DNA of 13,089 nt from Modestobacter sp. Its GTDB lineage: Bacteria; Actinomycetota; Actinomycetes; Mycobacteriales; Geodermatophilaceae. Below are positions 1-6,172 of the stretch, piece after piece (the first letter of the stretch is position 1; every line of letters begins with the position of its first letter). A model generated the notes under the pieces. That model worked only from the letters and a program-made list of their open reading frames with translations, ran no database searches and was not told where the DNA came from. Position numbers and translations under genes: made by a program. The DNA is taken from assembly GCA_025966175.1 (NCBI GenBank), contig JAOPVN010000086.1, forward strand, positions 1-13,089, written 5' to 3'.

Positions 1-698
1 AGACCTTCACCGTGCCGGTGAACGAGGGCGAGGTGGTCCTCGACGTCATCCACCGGCTGCAGGCCACCCAGGCCGGCGACCTCGCCGTCCGCTGGAACTG
101 CAAGGCCGGCAAGTGCGGGTCGTGCAGCGCGGAGGTCAACGGCCGTCCGCGGCTGATGTGCCTCACCCGGATGAGCACCTTCGGCGAGGACGAGACGGTC
201 ACGATCACCCCGATGCGGGCCTTCCCGGTCATCCGTGACCTGGTCACCGACGTCTCCTACAACTACGAGAAGGCCGCGCAGATCCCGGCGTTCACGCCAC
301 GGCCGCGGGACGCGGACGGCAACCACCGGATGCAGCAGGTCGACGTCGAACGGTCGCAGGAGTTCCGCAAGTGCATCGAGTGCTTCCTCTGCCAGGACAC
401 CTGCCACGTCATCCGGGACCACGAGGAGAACAAGGCGGCCTTCGCCGGGCCGCGTTTCCTCATCCGGCTGGCTGAGCTCGACATGCACCCCCTGGACGTC
501 CGGGACCGTCGAGCTGCGGCGCAGGAGGAGTTCGGGCTCGGCTACTGCAACATCACCAAGTGCTGCACCGAGGTGTGCCCGGAGGACATCCACCTCACCG
601 ACAACGGCATCATCCCGTTGAAGGAACGGGTGGTGGACCGCAGGTACGACCCGCTGACCTGGCTGGGGTCGAAGATCGGGCGGCGCCCGCGGCAGTGA
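1..698 (+). CDS. sdhB: Succinate dehydrogenase/fumarate reductase iron-sulfur subunit, 5'-truncated
   Basis: Electron-transfer subunit of respiratory complex II. It passes electrons from the flavoprotein subunit through three Fe-S clusters towards quinone at the cytoplasmic membrane face. The reading frame is already open at base 3, so the true start lies left of the window and the GTG at 12 is an internal valine codon. The [2Fe-2S] cysteines are encoded at 99, 114, 123 and 159 (C-x4-C-x2-C...C). The [4Fe-4S] set CIECFLCQDTC starts at 372, and the [3Fe-4S]/[4Fe-4S] set CNITKCCTEVC starts at 546. From memory, the sequence resembles mycobacterial Rv0247c (Sdh1 type), including the segments RMSTFGEDE and FGLGYCNITKCC. 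The visible part is about 232 residues, so only a short N-terminus is missing. It ends 30 bases before the stop of the convergent cyclase gene and looks like core metabolism unrelated to the cluster that follows. Confidence 0.95.
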   Translation, partial: TFTVPVNEGEVVLDVIHRLQATQAGDLAVRWNCKAGKCGSCSAEVNGRPRLMCLTRMSTFGEDETVTITPMRAFPVIRDLVTDVSYNYEKAAQIPAFTPRPRDADGNHRMQQVDVERSQEFRKCIECFLCQDTCHVIRDHEENKAAFAGPRFLIRLAELDMHPLDVRDRRAAAQEEFGLGYCNITKCCTEVCPEDIHLTDNGIIPLKERVVDRRYDPLTWLGSKIGRRPRQ

Positions 699-728
699 CG
701 GCGGGGCCGGCGCGAGCTCCGCGGCCGG

Positions 729-1619
729 TCAGACGATGGCGACCGGGTCCAGCATCGAGCCGGTCGCACCCTCGATCTTCAGCGGCAGGGCGATGAAGAG
801 GAACTCGAACACGCGGTCCCGGGAGAGCTCCTCGAGCCAGATCGACTCGAACAGGTAGATCCCGTTCTCGATGAGCAGCAGGGTGTGCACCGGCTGCGGG
901 TTCGCGGGGTCACCGGGGTCGGGCGCGGGCTGGACCTCGAAGGTCTCGGTGTCGCTGCCGACCGCGACCGCACCCCGCTCGAGCAGCCAGCGGGCGGCGC
1001 TGATGTCGGGCCCGGCGGTCTTGTGCCGGTCGAGGGCGTCCCGGTCGGGCCAGTGCGCGAGGTACCCGGAGCGGATCAGCACGACGTCGCCCGCGCGCAC
1101 CTCGACGCCCTGGTGCTGCGCGACCGCCTGCAGTTCCTCGGCGGTCACCGGCTCGTGCGCCGGGAGCGCCGCCAGCCCGCGGTGGGCCGGCACGTCGAGC
1201 AGCACGCCGCGCGTGATGAACGGGGGCAGCTTCGACGCGTCGCCCACCTTGGGTCCGCGGTCGCCCAGGTGCTCGCGGGCGGTGCTGCCGCCGTACCAGT
1301 GGTCGTCCTCCCCGATGGTCATGTGCGCGAGGGCGTCCACGTGCGCACCGCTGTGCGACGTCCCGCTGACGACCTCGGCCATGTAGCCCAGGTGGACGTC
1401 GTTGCGCGGTCCCCACGGCTGCTCGCCGTCGCCCCGCAGCCCGCCCGGCGTGCGGTACATCGTCACCTGGAACGGCGGGTGGGACCCGAACAGCGGCATC
1501 CCCGTGAACCGCGGCAGCGCCAGCGAGTAGGTGGTGCCGCGCGTCGGCAGGGAGAGCGCCGCCACGACGTCCTCAGGCTTCTGCCGTGCAGCCGGACCGC
1601 GCTCGGGATCGGTGCTCAC
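729..1619 (-). CDS. Cyclase family protein (kynurenine formamidase-like metal-dependent hydrolase)
   Basis: A 296-residue protein of the PF04199 'cyclase' family. Members are metal-dependent hydrolases that open or cleave amides, cyclic imides, lactones or N-formyl groups, with kynurenine formamidase the best known. The metal-binding motif reads HSGAHVDALAH (H89, H93, D95, H99), matching H-x-G-T-H-x-D-x-P-x-H except for Ala at the usual Thr and Leu at the Pro. The start is GTG at 1619, preceded on the minus strand by GGAGG five to six bases upstream (plus-strand CCTCC at 1624-1628). No signal peptide is seen, so it is cytoplasmic. The gene is divergent from the BKACE gene, and the 158-bp gap between them holds two operator-like sites. 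This suggests co-regulation and a ring-opening or amide-hydrolysis step in the same pathway. It is not assigned as kynB because no other kynurenine-pathway gene is present. Family assignment is confident; the substrate is unknown. Confidence 0.88.
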   Translation of the reverse strand: MSTDPERGPAARQKPEDVVAALSLPTRGTTYSLALPRFTGMPLFGSHPPFQVTMYRTPGGLRGDGEQPWGPRNDVHLGYMAEVVSGTSHSGAHVDALAHMTIGEDDHWYGGSTAREHLGDRGPKVGDASKLPPFITRGVLLDVPAHRGLAALPAHEPVTAEELQAVAQHQGVEVRAGDVVLIRSGYLAHWPDRDALDRHKTAGPDISAARWLLERGAVAVGSDTETFEVQPAPDPGDPANPQPVHTLLLIENGIYLFESIWLEELSRDRVFEFLFIALPLKIEGATGSMLDPVAIV

Positions 1620-1664
1620 AGGACCTCCGTGTCGGTGCGTTCCATCGCGTCAGCCGGGACGCTA

Positions 1665-1680
1665 TCAACGATTATCGACC
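1665..1680 (+). promoter_or_regulatory. Operator-like site 1, cyclase side of the divergent region
   Basis: TCAACGATTATCGACC, whose core CGATTATCG (1669-1677) is a 9-bp odd palindrome. It is the exact reverse complement of the 16-mer at 1738-1753. AT-rich words like this are rare in the surrounding DNA and recur only in the two intergenic regions flanking the GntR gene. It lies about 46 bp upstream of the cyclase start, where a bound repressor would interfere with minus-strand transcription. On the minus strand a TAGCGT hexamer (1664-1659) follows it directly, the same -10 hexamer as in the promoter at 3562-3590, but I see no good -35 partner. The binding protein is inferred to be the GntR/FCD regulator encoded at 2772. 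Confidence 0.72.
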
Positions 1681-1737
1681 GCACGCACCGCGCCCCCGCC
1701 GCTCCCCCGGGCCGCGACGGCCGCCGTCCCCGCGTAT

Positions 1738-1753
1738 GGTCGATAATCGTTGA
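1738..1753 (-). promoter_or_regulatory. Operator-like site 2, BKACE side of the divergent region
   Basis: GGTCGATAATCGTTGA, the perfect 16-bp inverted copy of site 1; core centres are 72 bp apart, about seven helical turns. It sits 25 bp upstream of the BKACE start codon. It overlaps the end of a TATGGT hexamer (1735-1740), a possible -10 element. That placement, an operator core directly after a -10, mirrors the site at 3592-3600. No convincing -35 is visible 16-18 bp upstream of TATGGT, so the exact BKACE promoter is uncertain. Confidence 0.72.
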
Positions 1754-1777
1754 GACTTCGCGACGAGGAGGACCACC

Positions 1778-2701
1778 ATGGCGACCAGAGGTTCGACGGC
1801 GATCATCACCTGCGCGCCCACCGGCGCCATCCACACGCCGACGATGTCCCCCGCGCTGCCCGTCACGCCCGAGCAGATCGCCGAGGCCGCCCTCGGCGCG
1901 GCCCGGGCCGGTGCCTCGATCGTCCACCTCCACGTGCGCAACCCCGAGGACGGCCGGCCGGTCCAGGACCCGGCGCTGTTCAAGGAGGTCCTGGCGATCA
2001 TCAAGGACTCCTCCGACGTGGTCATCAACCTGACCACCGGCGGCAGCCCGCACATGACGGTCGACGAGCGCATCGCCCCGGCCGTGGAGCTGGCCCCCGA
2101 GCTCGCCTCGCTGAACATGGGCTCGATGAACTTCGGCCTCTTCCCGATGCTCGACCGCTACCCCACCTTCCAGCACGAGTGGGAGCGGCAGCACCTGGCG
2201 AACAAGGACGTCGTCTTCAAGAACACCTACGCCGACATCGAGCGGATCCTGCAGCTCTGCGGGGACCAGGGCACCCGGTTCGAGTTCGAGTGCTACGACA
2301 CCGCGCACCTGTACAACCTCGCGCACATGCTCGACCGCGGCCTGGTGCGCCCGCCGCTGTTCGTCCAGACCGTCTTCGGTCTGCTGGGCGGTACCGGCGC
2401 GGACTTCGAGGACCTCGCCCACATGCACCGCACGGCGCACCGCCTGTTCGGCGACGAGTGGGAGTGGTCGGTGCTGGGTGCCGGCTCGGCCCAGATCCGG
2501 CTGGGGACGATCGCCCTGTCGCTCGGCGGGAACGCCCGGGTCGGGCTCGAGGACTCGCTGTGGGACGGCCCCGGCAGGCTGGCCGAGTCCAACGCCGCGC
2601 AGGTCGAGCGGATCACCGCCATCGCGCGGCTGCTGCACCGGGAGATCGCCACTCCGGAGGAGACGAGGCGCAGGCTGGACCTGCGAGACTCGTCCCGCTG
2701 A
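1778..2701 (+). CDS. Beta-keto acid cleavage enzyme (BKACE, DUF849 family)
   Basis: A 307-residue Zn2+-dependent TIM-barrel enzyme of the family named for Kce, the 3-keto-5-aminohexanoate cleavage enzyme. Members condense a beta-keto acid with acetyl-CoA and cleave it to acetoacetate plus the CoA ester of the remaining part. The zinc-site His-x-His is H50 and H52 in VHLHVRN. The third ligand and its neighbour match the Kce pattern R-x3-E-D at R254, E258 and D259 (ARVGLEDSLW). The family segment NLTTGGS is at residues 84-90. The ATG start has a strong GAGGAGGA ribosome-binding site. It is the first gene after the divergent operator region and lies 70 bp before the GntR gene, with which it is probably co-transcribed. 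Substrate specificity varies across the family (dehydrocarnitine, 3,5-diaminohexanoate derivatives, beta-ketoglutarate-like acids and others) and cannot be read here. Confidence 0.93.
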   Translation: MATRGSTAIITCAPTGAIHTPTMSPALPVTPEQIAEAALGAARAGASIVHLHVRNPEDGRPVQDPALFKEVLAIIKDSSDVVINLTTGGSPHMTVDERIAPAVELAPELASLNMGSMNFGLFPMLDRYPTFQHEWERQHLANKDVVFKNTYADIERILQLCGDQGTRFEFECYDTAHLYNLAHMLDRGLVRPPLFVQTVFGLLGGTGADFEDLAHMHRTAHRLFGDEWEWSVLGAGSAQIRLGTIALSLGGNARVGLEDSLWDGPGRLAESNAAQVERITAIARLLHREIATPEETRRRLDLRDSSR

Positions 2702-2771
2702 CCTCCGCCGCGGGGCGACCGGCCGGCCCGTCGCCGGCCGGCGCCCTGGGCGACGACCGGAAGGGTCCTCC

Positions 2772-3494
2772 ATGACCGGGAGCCACCAGAGCTCCGACTT
2801 CGGCGGCGAGCTCCTCTCGACCACCGTCAAGCGCCTCCTGCTCGACCGCATCGTCCACGGCCACTACCGGCCCGGGGAGCGGATCGTCGAGCTCCAGTTG
2901 GCCAAGGAGCTGGGCACCAGCCAGTCTCCGATCCGCGAGGCCCTGCGTGATCTGGCCGCCATCGGGATCGTGACGATCCACCCGCGCCGCGGCGCGCGGG
3001 TGCGGCTGCCGAGCGGCAAGGAGCTGGCCGACGTCAGCATCGTGCGCTCGGAGGTCGACGCGCTCGCCGCCCGGCTGGCCGCCGAGCTCATCACCGACAC
3101 GGACCTCGCGGCGCTCGAGGCGCTGGTCGAGGAGATGCTCACCCGCCTGGACGAGGGCAACTTCCCGGCCGTCACCGAGGCGGACGCGCGGTTCCACCAG
3201 ATCATCGCGCAGGCCTCGCGCAACCACGCGCTCGAGCGGGCCTTCGACCAGTTGGCCCCGGTGGCGCGGACGTTCATCACGCTGACCCTGCCCGGCGTCG
3301 ACGTGCACGCCATCGTGCTCGAGCACCGCACCATCCTCGCGGCACTGCGGAACCGGGAGGCCAGCGGAGCAGCCCAGGCCGCTCGTACCCACCAGCTCAA
3401 CGTCAGCGAGCTGCTCCAGGCGCACTACCCGAACCCTGGCGCCGACAACGGCCAGGGTGTGGCCCGCCCGGTGCTGGACGCCGTCGCCGAGTAG
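2772..3494 (+). CDS. GntR-family transcriptional regulator, FCD (FadR) subfamily
   Basis: A 240-residue cytoplasmic DNA-binding regulator. The N-terminal winged helix-turn-helix spans about residues 14-80, with the recognition segment LAKELGTSQSPIREALRDL followed by the wing PRRGARV. The C-terminal FCD effector domain spans about 85-215 and keeps the usual metal-binding pattern: D138 and H142 (DARFH), H185 (EHRTIL) and H207 (RTHQLN). Such domains typically bind carboxylic acids through a metal ion. The frame is open further upstream, but ATG 2772 is chosen because homology begins after it, GGAAGG lies about seven bases upstream, and an earlier start would overlap the BKACE gene. It sits between the two intergenic regions that carry CGATTATCG sites, so it is the obvious candidate to bind them, probably as a repressor released by a pathway acid. 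That role is inference. Confidence 0.93.
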   Translation: MTGSHQSSDFGGELLSTTVKRLLLDRIVHGHYRPGERIVELQLAKELGTSQSPIREALRDLAAIGIVTIHPRRGARVRLPSGKELADVSIVRSEVDALAARLAAELITDTDLAALEALVEEMLTRLDEGNFPAVTEADARFHQIIAQASRNHALERAFDQLAPVARTFITLTLPGVDVHAIVLEHRTILAALRNREASGAAQAARTHQLNVSELLQAHYPNPGADNGQGVARPVLDAVAE

Positions 3495-3541
3495 TTCGGC
3501 GCGCGCCTCCCCCGCCGCGTGAGGGCCGCGACACCAGTTGT

Positions 3542-3558
3542 GTTCGATTATCGATGGG
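3542..3558 (+). promoter_or_regulatory. Operator-like site 3, upstream of the dehydrogenase promoter
   Basis: GTTCGATTATCGATGGG, core CGATTATCG at 3545-3553. It matches site 4 (3589-3605) at 16 of 17 positions in the same orientation, with core centres 47 bp apart. It ends four bases before the -35 hexamer at 3562, a position suited to blocking RNA polymerase or to co-operative binding with site 4. Confidence 0.75.
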
Positions 3559-3561
3559 TTC

Positions 3562-3590
3562 TTGACGAGGGTCCGAAGCCGGTTTAGCGT
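3562..3590 (+). promoter_or_regulatory. Sigma-70-type promoter of the dehydrogenase/Mo-hydroxylase operon
   Basis: A -35 hexamer TTGACG (3562-3567), a 17-bp spacer, then a -10 hexamer TAGCGT (3585-3590, TAnnnT). This predicts transcription starting near 3596-3598, inside operator-like site 4. The promoter is bracketed by sites 3 and 4, the classical layout of a repressed catabolic promoter. It would serve the ADH-FAD-FeS-Mo genes, with a leader of about 140 nt. Confidence 0.65.
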
Positions 3591-3605
3591 TCGATTATCG
3601 GTGGG
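3589..3605 (+). promoter_or_regulatory. Operator-like site 4, over the predicted transcription start
   Basis: GTTCGATTATCGGTGGG, core CGATTATCG at 3592-3600, one base after the -10 hexamer. It covers the predicted +1, so occupancy should prevent initiation. It is a near-identical direct repeat of site 3. Confidence 0.75.
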
Positions 3606-3736
3606 CCCGGTCACAGGCCAGGCCACCGGTGGCGGCGGTAGCGGCTCCTCCCGCCCGACGCCCTTGCCGCAGGACGCCTCCGGACACCCCTCCGCCGACG
3701 CCCCGCGGGACTGGTCCGACACGCAGAGAGAAGCAG
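3601..3736 (+). other. Long untranslated leader of the dehydrogenase operon
   Basis: About 136 bases lie between the predicted transcription start and the ADH start codon. I found no small gene with a credible ribosome-binding site and no riboswitch I recognise. A 12-bp perfect palindrome GCCACCGGTGGC lies at 3622-3633. Its role, if any, is unknown. Confidence 0.35.
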
Positions 3737-4792
3737 ATGACCCAGACGATGCAGGCCCTGGTGGTCCACGAGCCGCGGGTCCTGGAGATCCAGGAGAAGC
3801 CCGTTCCCGAACCGGGGGTCAACGAGGTCCTCGCCCGGGTGCGGTCGACGTCCATCTGCGGCACCGACGCCCACCTGATCAACGGCGACTACCCGGGGTT
3901 CTGGCCACCGGCCTTCCCGTTCACCCCGGGCCACGAGTGGGCCGGCGAGATCGTGGCCCTGGGCCCGGGCGCCGAGGCCTTCGGGTGGCAGGTCGGCGAC
4001 CGCGTGGCCGGCACGAGCCACAACGCGTGCGGGGCCTGCCAGAAGTGCGTGGAGGGCCAGTACAACCTCTGCGAGAACTACGGCAAGACCGGGCTGCACG
4101 CCCAGTACGGGCACAACGCCCAGGGCTGCGACGCCACCTACGCCGTCCACAACGTGAAGTGCATCTTCCGGCTGCCGGACACCGTCTCCTTCGACGAGGG
4201 CGCCGTCGTCGACCCGGCCAGCATCGCGCTGCACGTCGCGCGGCGCGGCAACATCAAGCCCGGCGACACCGTGGCCGTCACCGGGGCCGGGGCGATCGGT
4301 CTGCTCGCCGGTGACGCCGCGCTGATCTGCGGCGCCGCACGCGTCATCGTCGTCGGCCGCGGTCAGCGGCTCGAGCGGGCCGCGAAGATGGGTTTCGAGA
4401 CCGTGGACACGAATGCCGGTGACCCCGTCGCCGTCGTCCGCGAGCTCACCGGCGGTCTGGGTGCCGACGTCGTCCTGGAGTGCGCCGGCGTGCCGGAGAC
4501 CCTCACCTGGGGCATGGCGATGCTCCGCCGCGGCGGACGCTGCGCGATGGTCGGGATCCCGACCGAGGACGTCGCGCTGCGCATCCAGCCGCTGGTCCTG
4601 GACGAGCTGGAACTGGTCGGCTCCCGGGCGTCCGCGGGCGAGATGCGCCGCGTCCTGCCCTTCGTGGCCAACGGGCGGATGCGCGTGGGCGAGCTGATCA
4701 CGCACTCCTTCCCGCTCGCGGAGTACGAGACCGCCCTGGCGACCTTCAACGACCGGTCCAGCGGCGCCATCAAGATCATCATTCATCCCTGA
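3737..4792 (+). CDS. Zinc-dependent MDR alcohol/polyol-type dehydrogenase
   Basis: A 351-residue medium-chain dehydrogenase of the threonine/sorbitol dehydrogenase type, oxidising a secondary alcohol to a ketone (or the reverse) with a nicotinamide cofactor. The GroES-like N-terminal domain carries the catalytic zinc residues C41 (SICGTDAH) and H66-E67 (GHEWAGE), with D159 where relatives have Glu or Asp. The structural zinc cysteines are C98, C101, C104 and C112. The Rossmann motif is GAGAIG (183-188). At the end of the second beta strand, where NAD+ enzymes have Asp, it has G207-R208, which suggests NADP+ preference. ATG 3737 is used, with a GAGAG box about six bases upstream; M5 (3749) is an alternative. 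It is the first gene of an operon with the Mo-hydroxylase genes (28-base gap). A plausible role is oxidation of a beta-hydroxy acid to the beta-keto acid cleaved by BKACE, but the substrate is unproven. Confidence 0.9.
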   Translation: MTQTMQALVVHEPRVLEIQEKPVPEPGVNEVLARVRSTSICGTDAHLINGDYPGFWPPAFPFTPGHEWAGEIVALGPGAEAFGWQVGDRVAGTSHNACGACQKCVEGQYNLCENYGKTGLHAQYGHNAQGCDATYAVHNVKCIFRLPDTVSFDEGAVVDPASIALHVARRGNIKPGDTVAVTGAGAIGLLAGDAALICGAARVIVVGRGQRLERAAKMGFETVDTNAGDPVAVVRELTGGLGADVVLECAGVPETLTWGMAMLRRGGRCAMVGIPTEDVALRIQPLVLDELELVGSRASAGEMRRVLPFVANGRMRVGELITHSFPLAEYETALATFNDRSSGAIKIIIHP

Positions 4793-4820
4793 CCGGTCGT
4801 CCTCGGAAGGGCGGGCAACG

Positions 4821-5675
4821 ATGCCGAAGTACTACCGACCGACCAGCCGGGCCGACGCGCTGACCGCGCTCGCCGGTGCAGGCACGGGTGCCCGGCCCTT
4901 CGTGGGCGGCACCGACCTCCTGGTCGGGCTGCGCCACCACACCGTGGAGCCCGAGCTCATCGTCGACCTCAAGGGCGTGGCCGACCTGCCCGAGCCGATC
5001 GTCGTCACCGATGACGGCGTGCAGATCGGCCCCACCCTCACGATGGGCGAGCTGGCGGCCCACCCGCTCGTCCAGCGGTGGTACCCGGCCCTGGTCGAGG
5101 CGGCCCTCACCGTCGGGTCGGTGGCCATCCGCAACCGGGCCAGCCTGGTGGGCAACTCGTGCAACGGCTCCCCCGCGGCGGACACCGCCCCACCGTTGCT
5201 CGTCCACGACGCCCGGGTGACGATCGCCTCGCAGGACGGCGAGCGGACAGCGCCGCTGGTGGAGTTCTTCCTCGCCCCGCGCCGGACGCTGTGCGGGCCC
5301 GGAGAGCTCGTCATCCGGATCGACCTGCCCCGCCCGGCGGAGGGCTCCGGGTCGGCCTTCCGCCGGCTCACCCGGCGCCGCGGGGTCGACCTGGCGACGG
5401 TCAGCGTCGCCGCGGTCGTCGACTCCGACGGCCGGGTCGTGCTCGGGCTGGGCGCCGTCGGCCCCCGGCCGATCCGCACCGAGCTGCCCGGGCCGGTCGA
5501 CCTCACCGACGAGCCGGCCCTCATCCGGCTCCTGGACGAGCAGCTGGAGGTCGCCACCCCGATCTCCGACGTCCGGGCCAGCCGCGAGTACCGGGTCGCA
5601 ACCCTCCGTGTCCTCGCCAAGCGCGCGGTCCTCGCTGCGGCGGACCGCCGGACCTCCCGGGAGATGGCGTCATGA
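4821..5675 (+). CDS. Molybdenum hydroxylase FAD-binding subunit (CoxM/XdhB type)
   Basis: A 284-residue medium subunit of a xanthine oxidase-family hydroxylase. It takes electrons from the Fe-S subunit onto FAD and passes them to the external acceptor. The two FAD-contact segments are visible: VGGTDLL (residues 28-34), and the region around VGSVAIRNRASLVGN (98-112) followed by NGSPAAD. The C-terminal CO-dehydrogenase flavoprotein domain follows from about residue 180. Length is normal for the family. GGAAGGGCGGG lies just upstream of ATG 4821. Its stop codon overlaps the next start as ATGA, indicating translational coupling. The gene order (FAD, FeS, Mo) is that of coxMSL-like operons. Confidence 0.93.
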   Translation: MPKYYRPTSRADALTALAGAGTGARPFVGGTDLLVGLRHHTVEPELIVDLKGVADLPEPIVVTDDGVQIGPTLTMGELAAHPLVQRWYPALVEAALTVGSVAIRNRASLVGNSCNGSPAADTAPPLLVHDARVTIASQDGERTAPLVEFFLAPRRTLCGPGELVIRIDLPRPAEGSGSAFRRLTRRRGVDLATVSVAAVVDSDGRVVLGLGAVGPRPIRTELPGPVDLTDEPALIRLLDEQLEVATPISDVRASREYRVATLRVLAKRAVLAAADRRTSREMAS

Positions 5676-6172
5676 CGTCGACCCATGCCGACGACGACCT
5701 GCAGACGGTCACGCTCACGGTCAACGGCAGCGAGCGGACCGTGGCGGTACCGCCGCACCGCACCCTGCTCGACGGGCTCCGCGACGAGGTGGGCCTGCCC
5801 GGCACGAAGAGCTGCTGTGCCGAGGGCGAGTGCGGTGCCTGCACCGTCCTGCTCGACGGGCGGGCGGTGAATGCCTGCCTGGTCCTGTGCGTGGAGGTGG
5901 AGGGCCGCGACGTGACCACGGTCGAGGGGCTGTCGCGGAACGGACTCACCGACCTGCAGGAGGAGTTCCTCAACGCCGGCGCCGTCCAGTGCGGCTTCTG
6001 CATCCCCGGGCAGGTGGTCTCCGCGGAGTACCTGCTCCGGACCAACCCGTCGCCGAGCGAGGAGCAGATCCGCGAGGGGATGTCGGGCAACCTGTGCCGC
6101 TGCGCCGGCTACCAGCGCATCGTCCGGGCGGTGCAGGCCACCGCCGTGCGGAGGGGTGGCGGCCATGACTGA
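5672..6172 (+). CDS. Molybdenum hydroxylase [2Fe-2S] subunit (CoxS/XdhA-like)
   Basis: A 166-residue small subunit carrying two [2Fe-2S] clusters between the molybdenum centre and FAD. The plant-ferredoxin-type cluster uses C49, C54, C57 and C69 (CAEGECGAC...C). The helical-domain cluster nearest the Mo site uses C107, C110, C142 and C144 (QCGFC...CRC). All eight cysteines are present, so electron transfer should be intact. The start is ATG 5672, inside the ATGA overlap with the upstream gene; the frame is open further left but homology starts here. It overlaps the next gene by eight bases. Confidence 0.95.
   Translation: MTSTHADDDLQTVTLTVNGSERTVAVPPHRTLLDGLRDEVGLPGTKSCCAEGECGACTVLLDGRAVNACLVLCVEVEGRDVTTVEGLSRNGLTDLQEEFLNAGAVQCGFCIPGQVVSAEYLLRTNPSPSEEQIREGMSGNLCRCAGYQRIVRAVQATAVRRGGGHD

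Noticed and set aside
704..728. Hairpin terminator between sdhB and the cyclase gene
   Set aside because: Only 5-bp arms (for example CCGGC 707-711 with GCCGG 724-728) with a long mismatched interior; too weak to call in such GC-rich DNA.
729..1619. Kynurenine formamidase (kynB) of tryptophan catabolism
   Set aside because: Only family-level similarity; no kynureninase or tryptophan dioxygenase is present and the linked genes indicate another pathway.
1682..1687. -35 hexamer for the cyclase promoter (minus-strand TGCGTG, 17 bp from TAGCGT)
   Set aside because: Too few matches to TTGACA; the cyclase promoter is therefore left unplaced.
2478..2771. N-terminal extension of the GntR regulator in the same open frame
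   Set aside because: It overlaps the end of the BKACE gene, is Arg/Gly/Ser-rich noise and lacks homology; ATG 2772 has its own ribosome-binding site.
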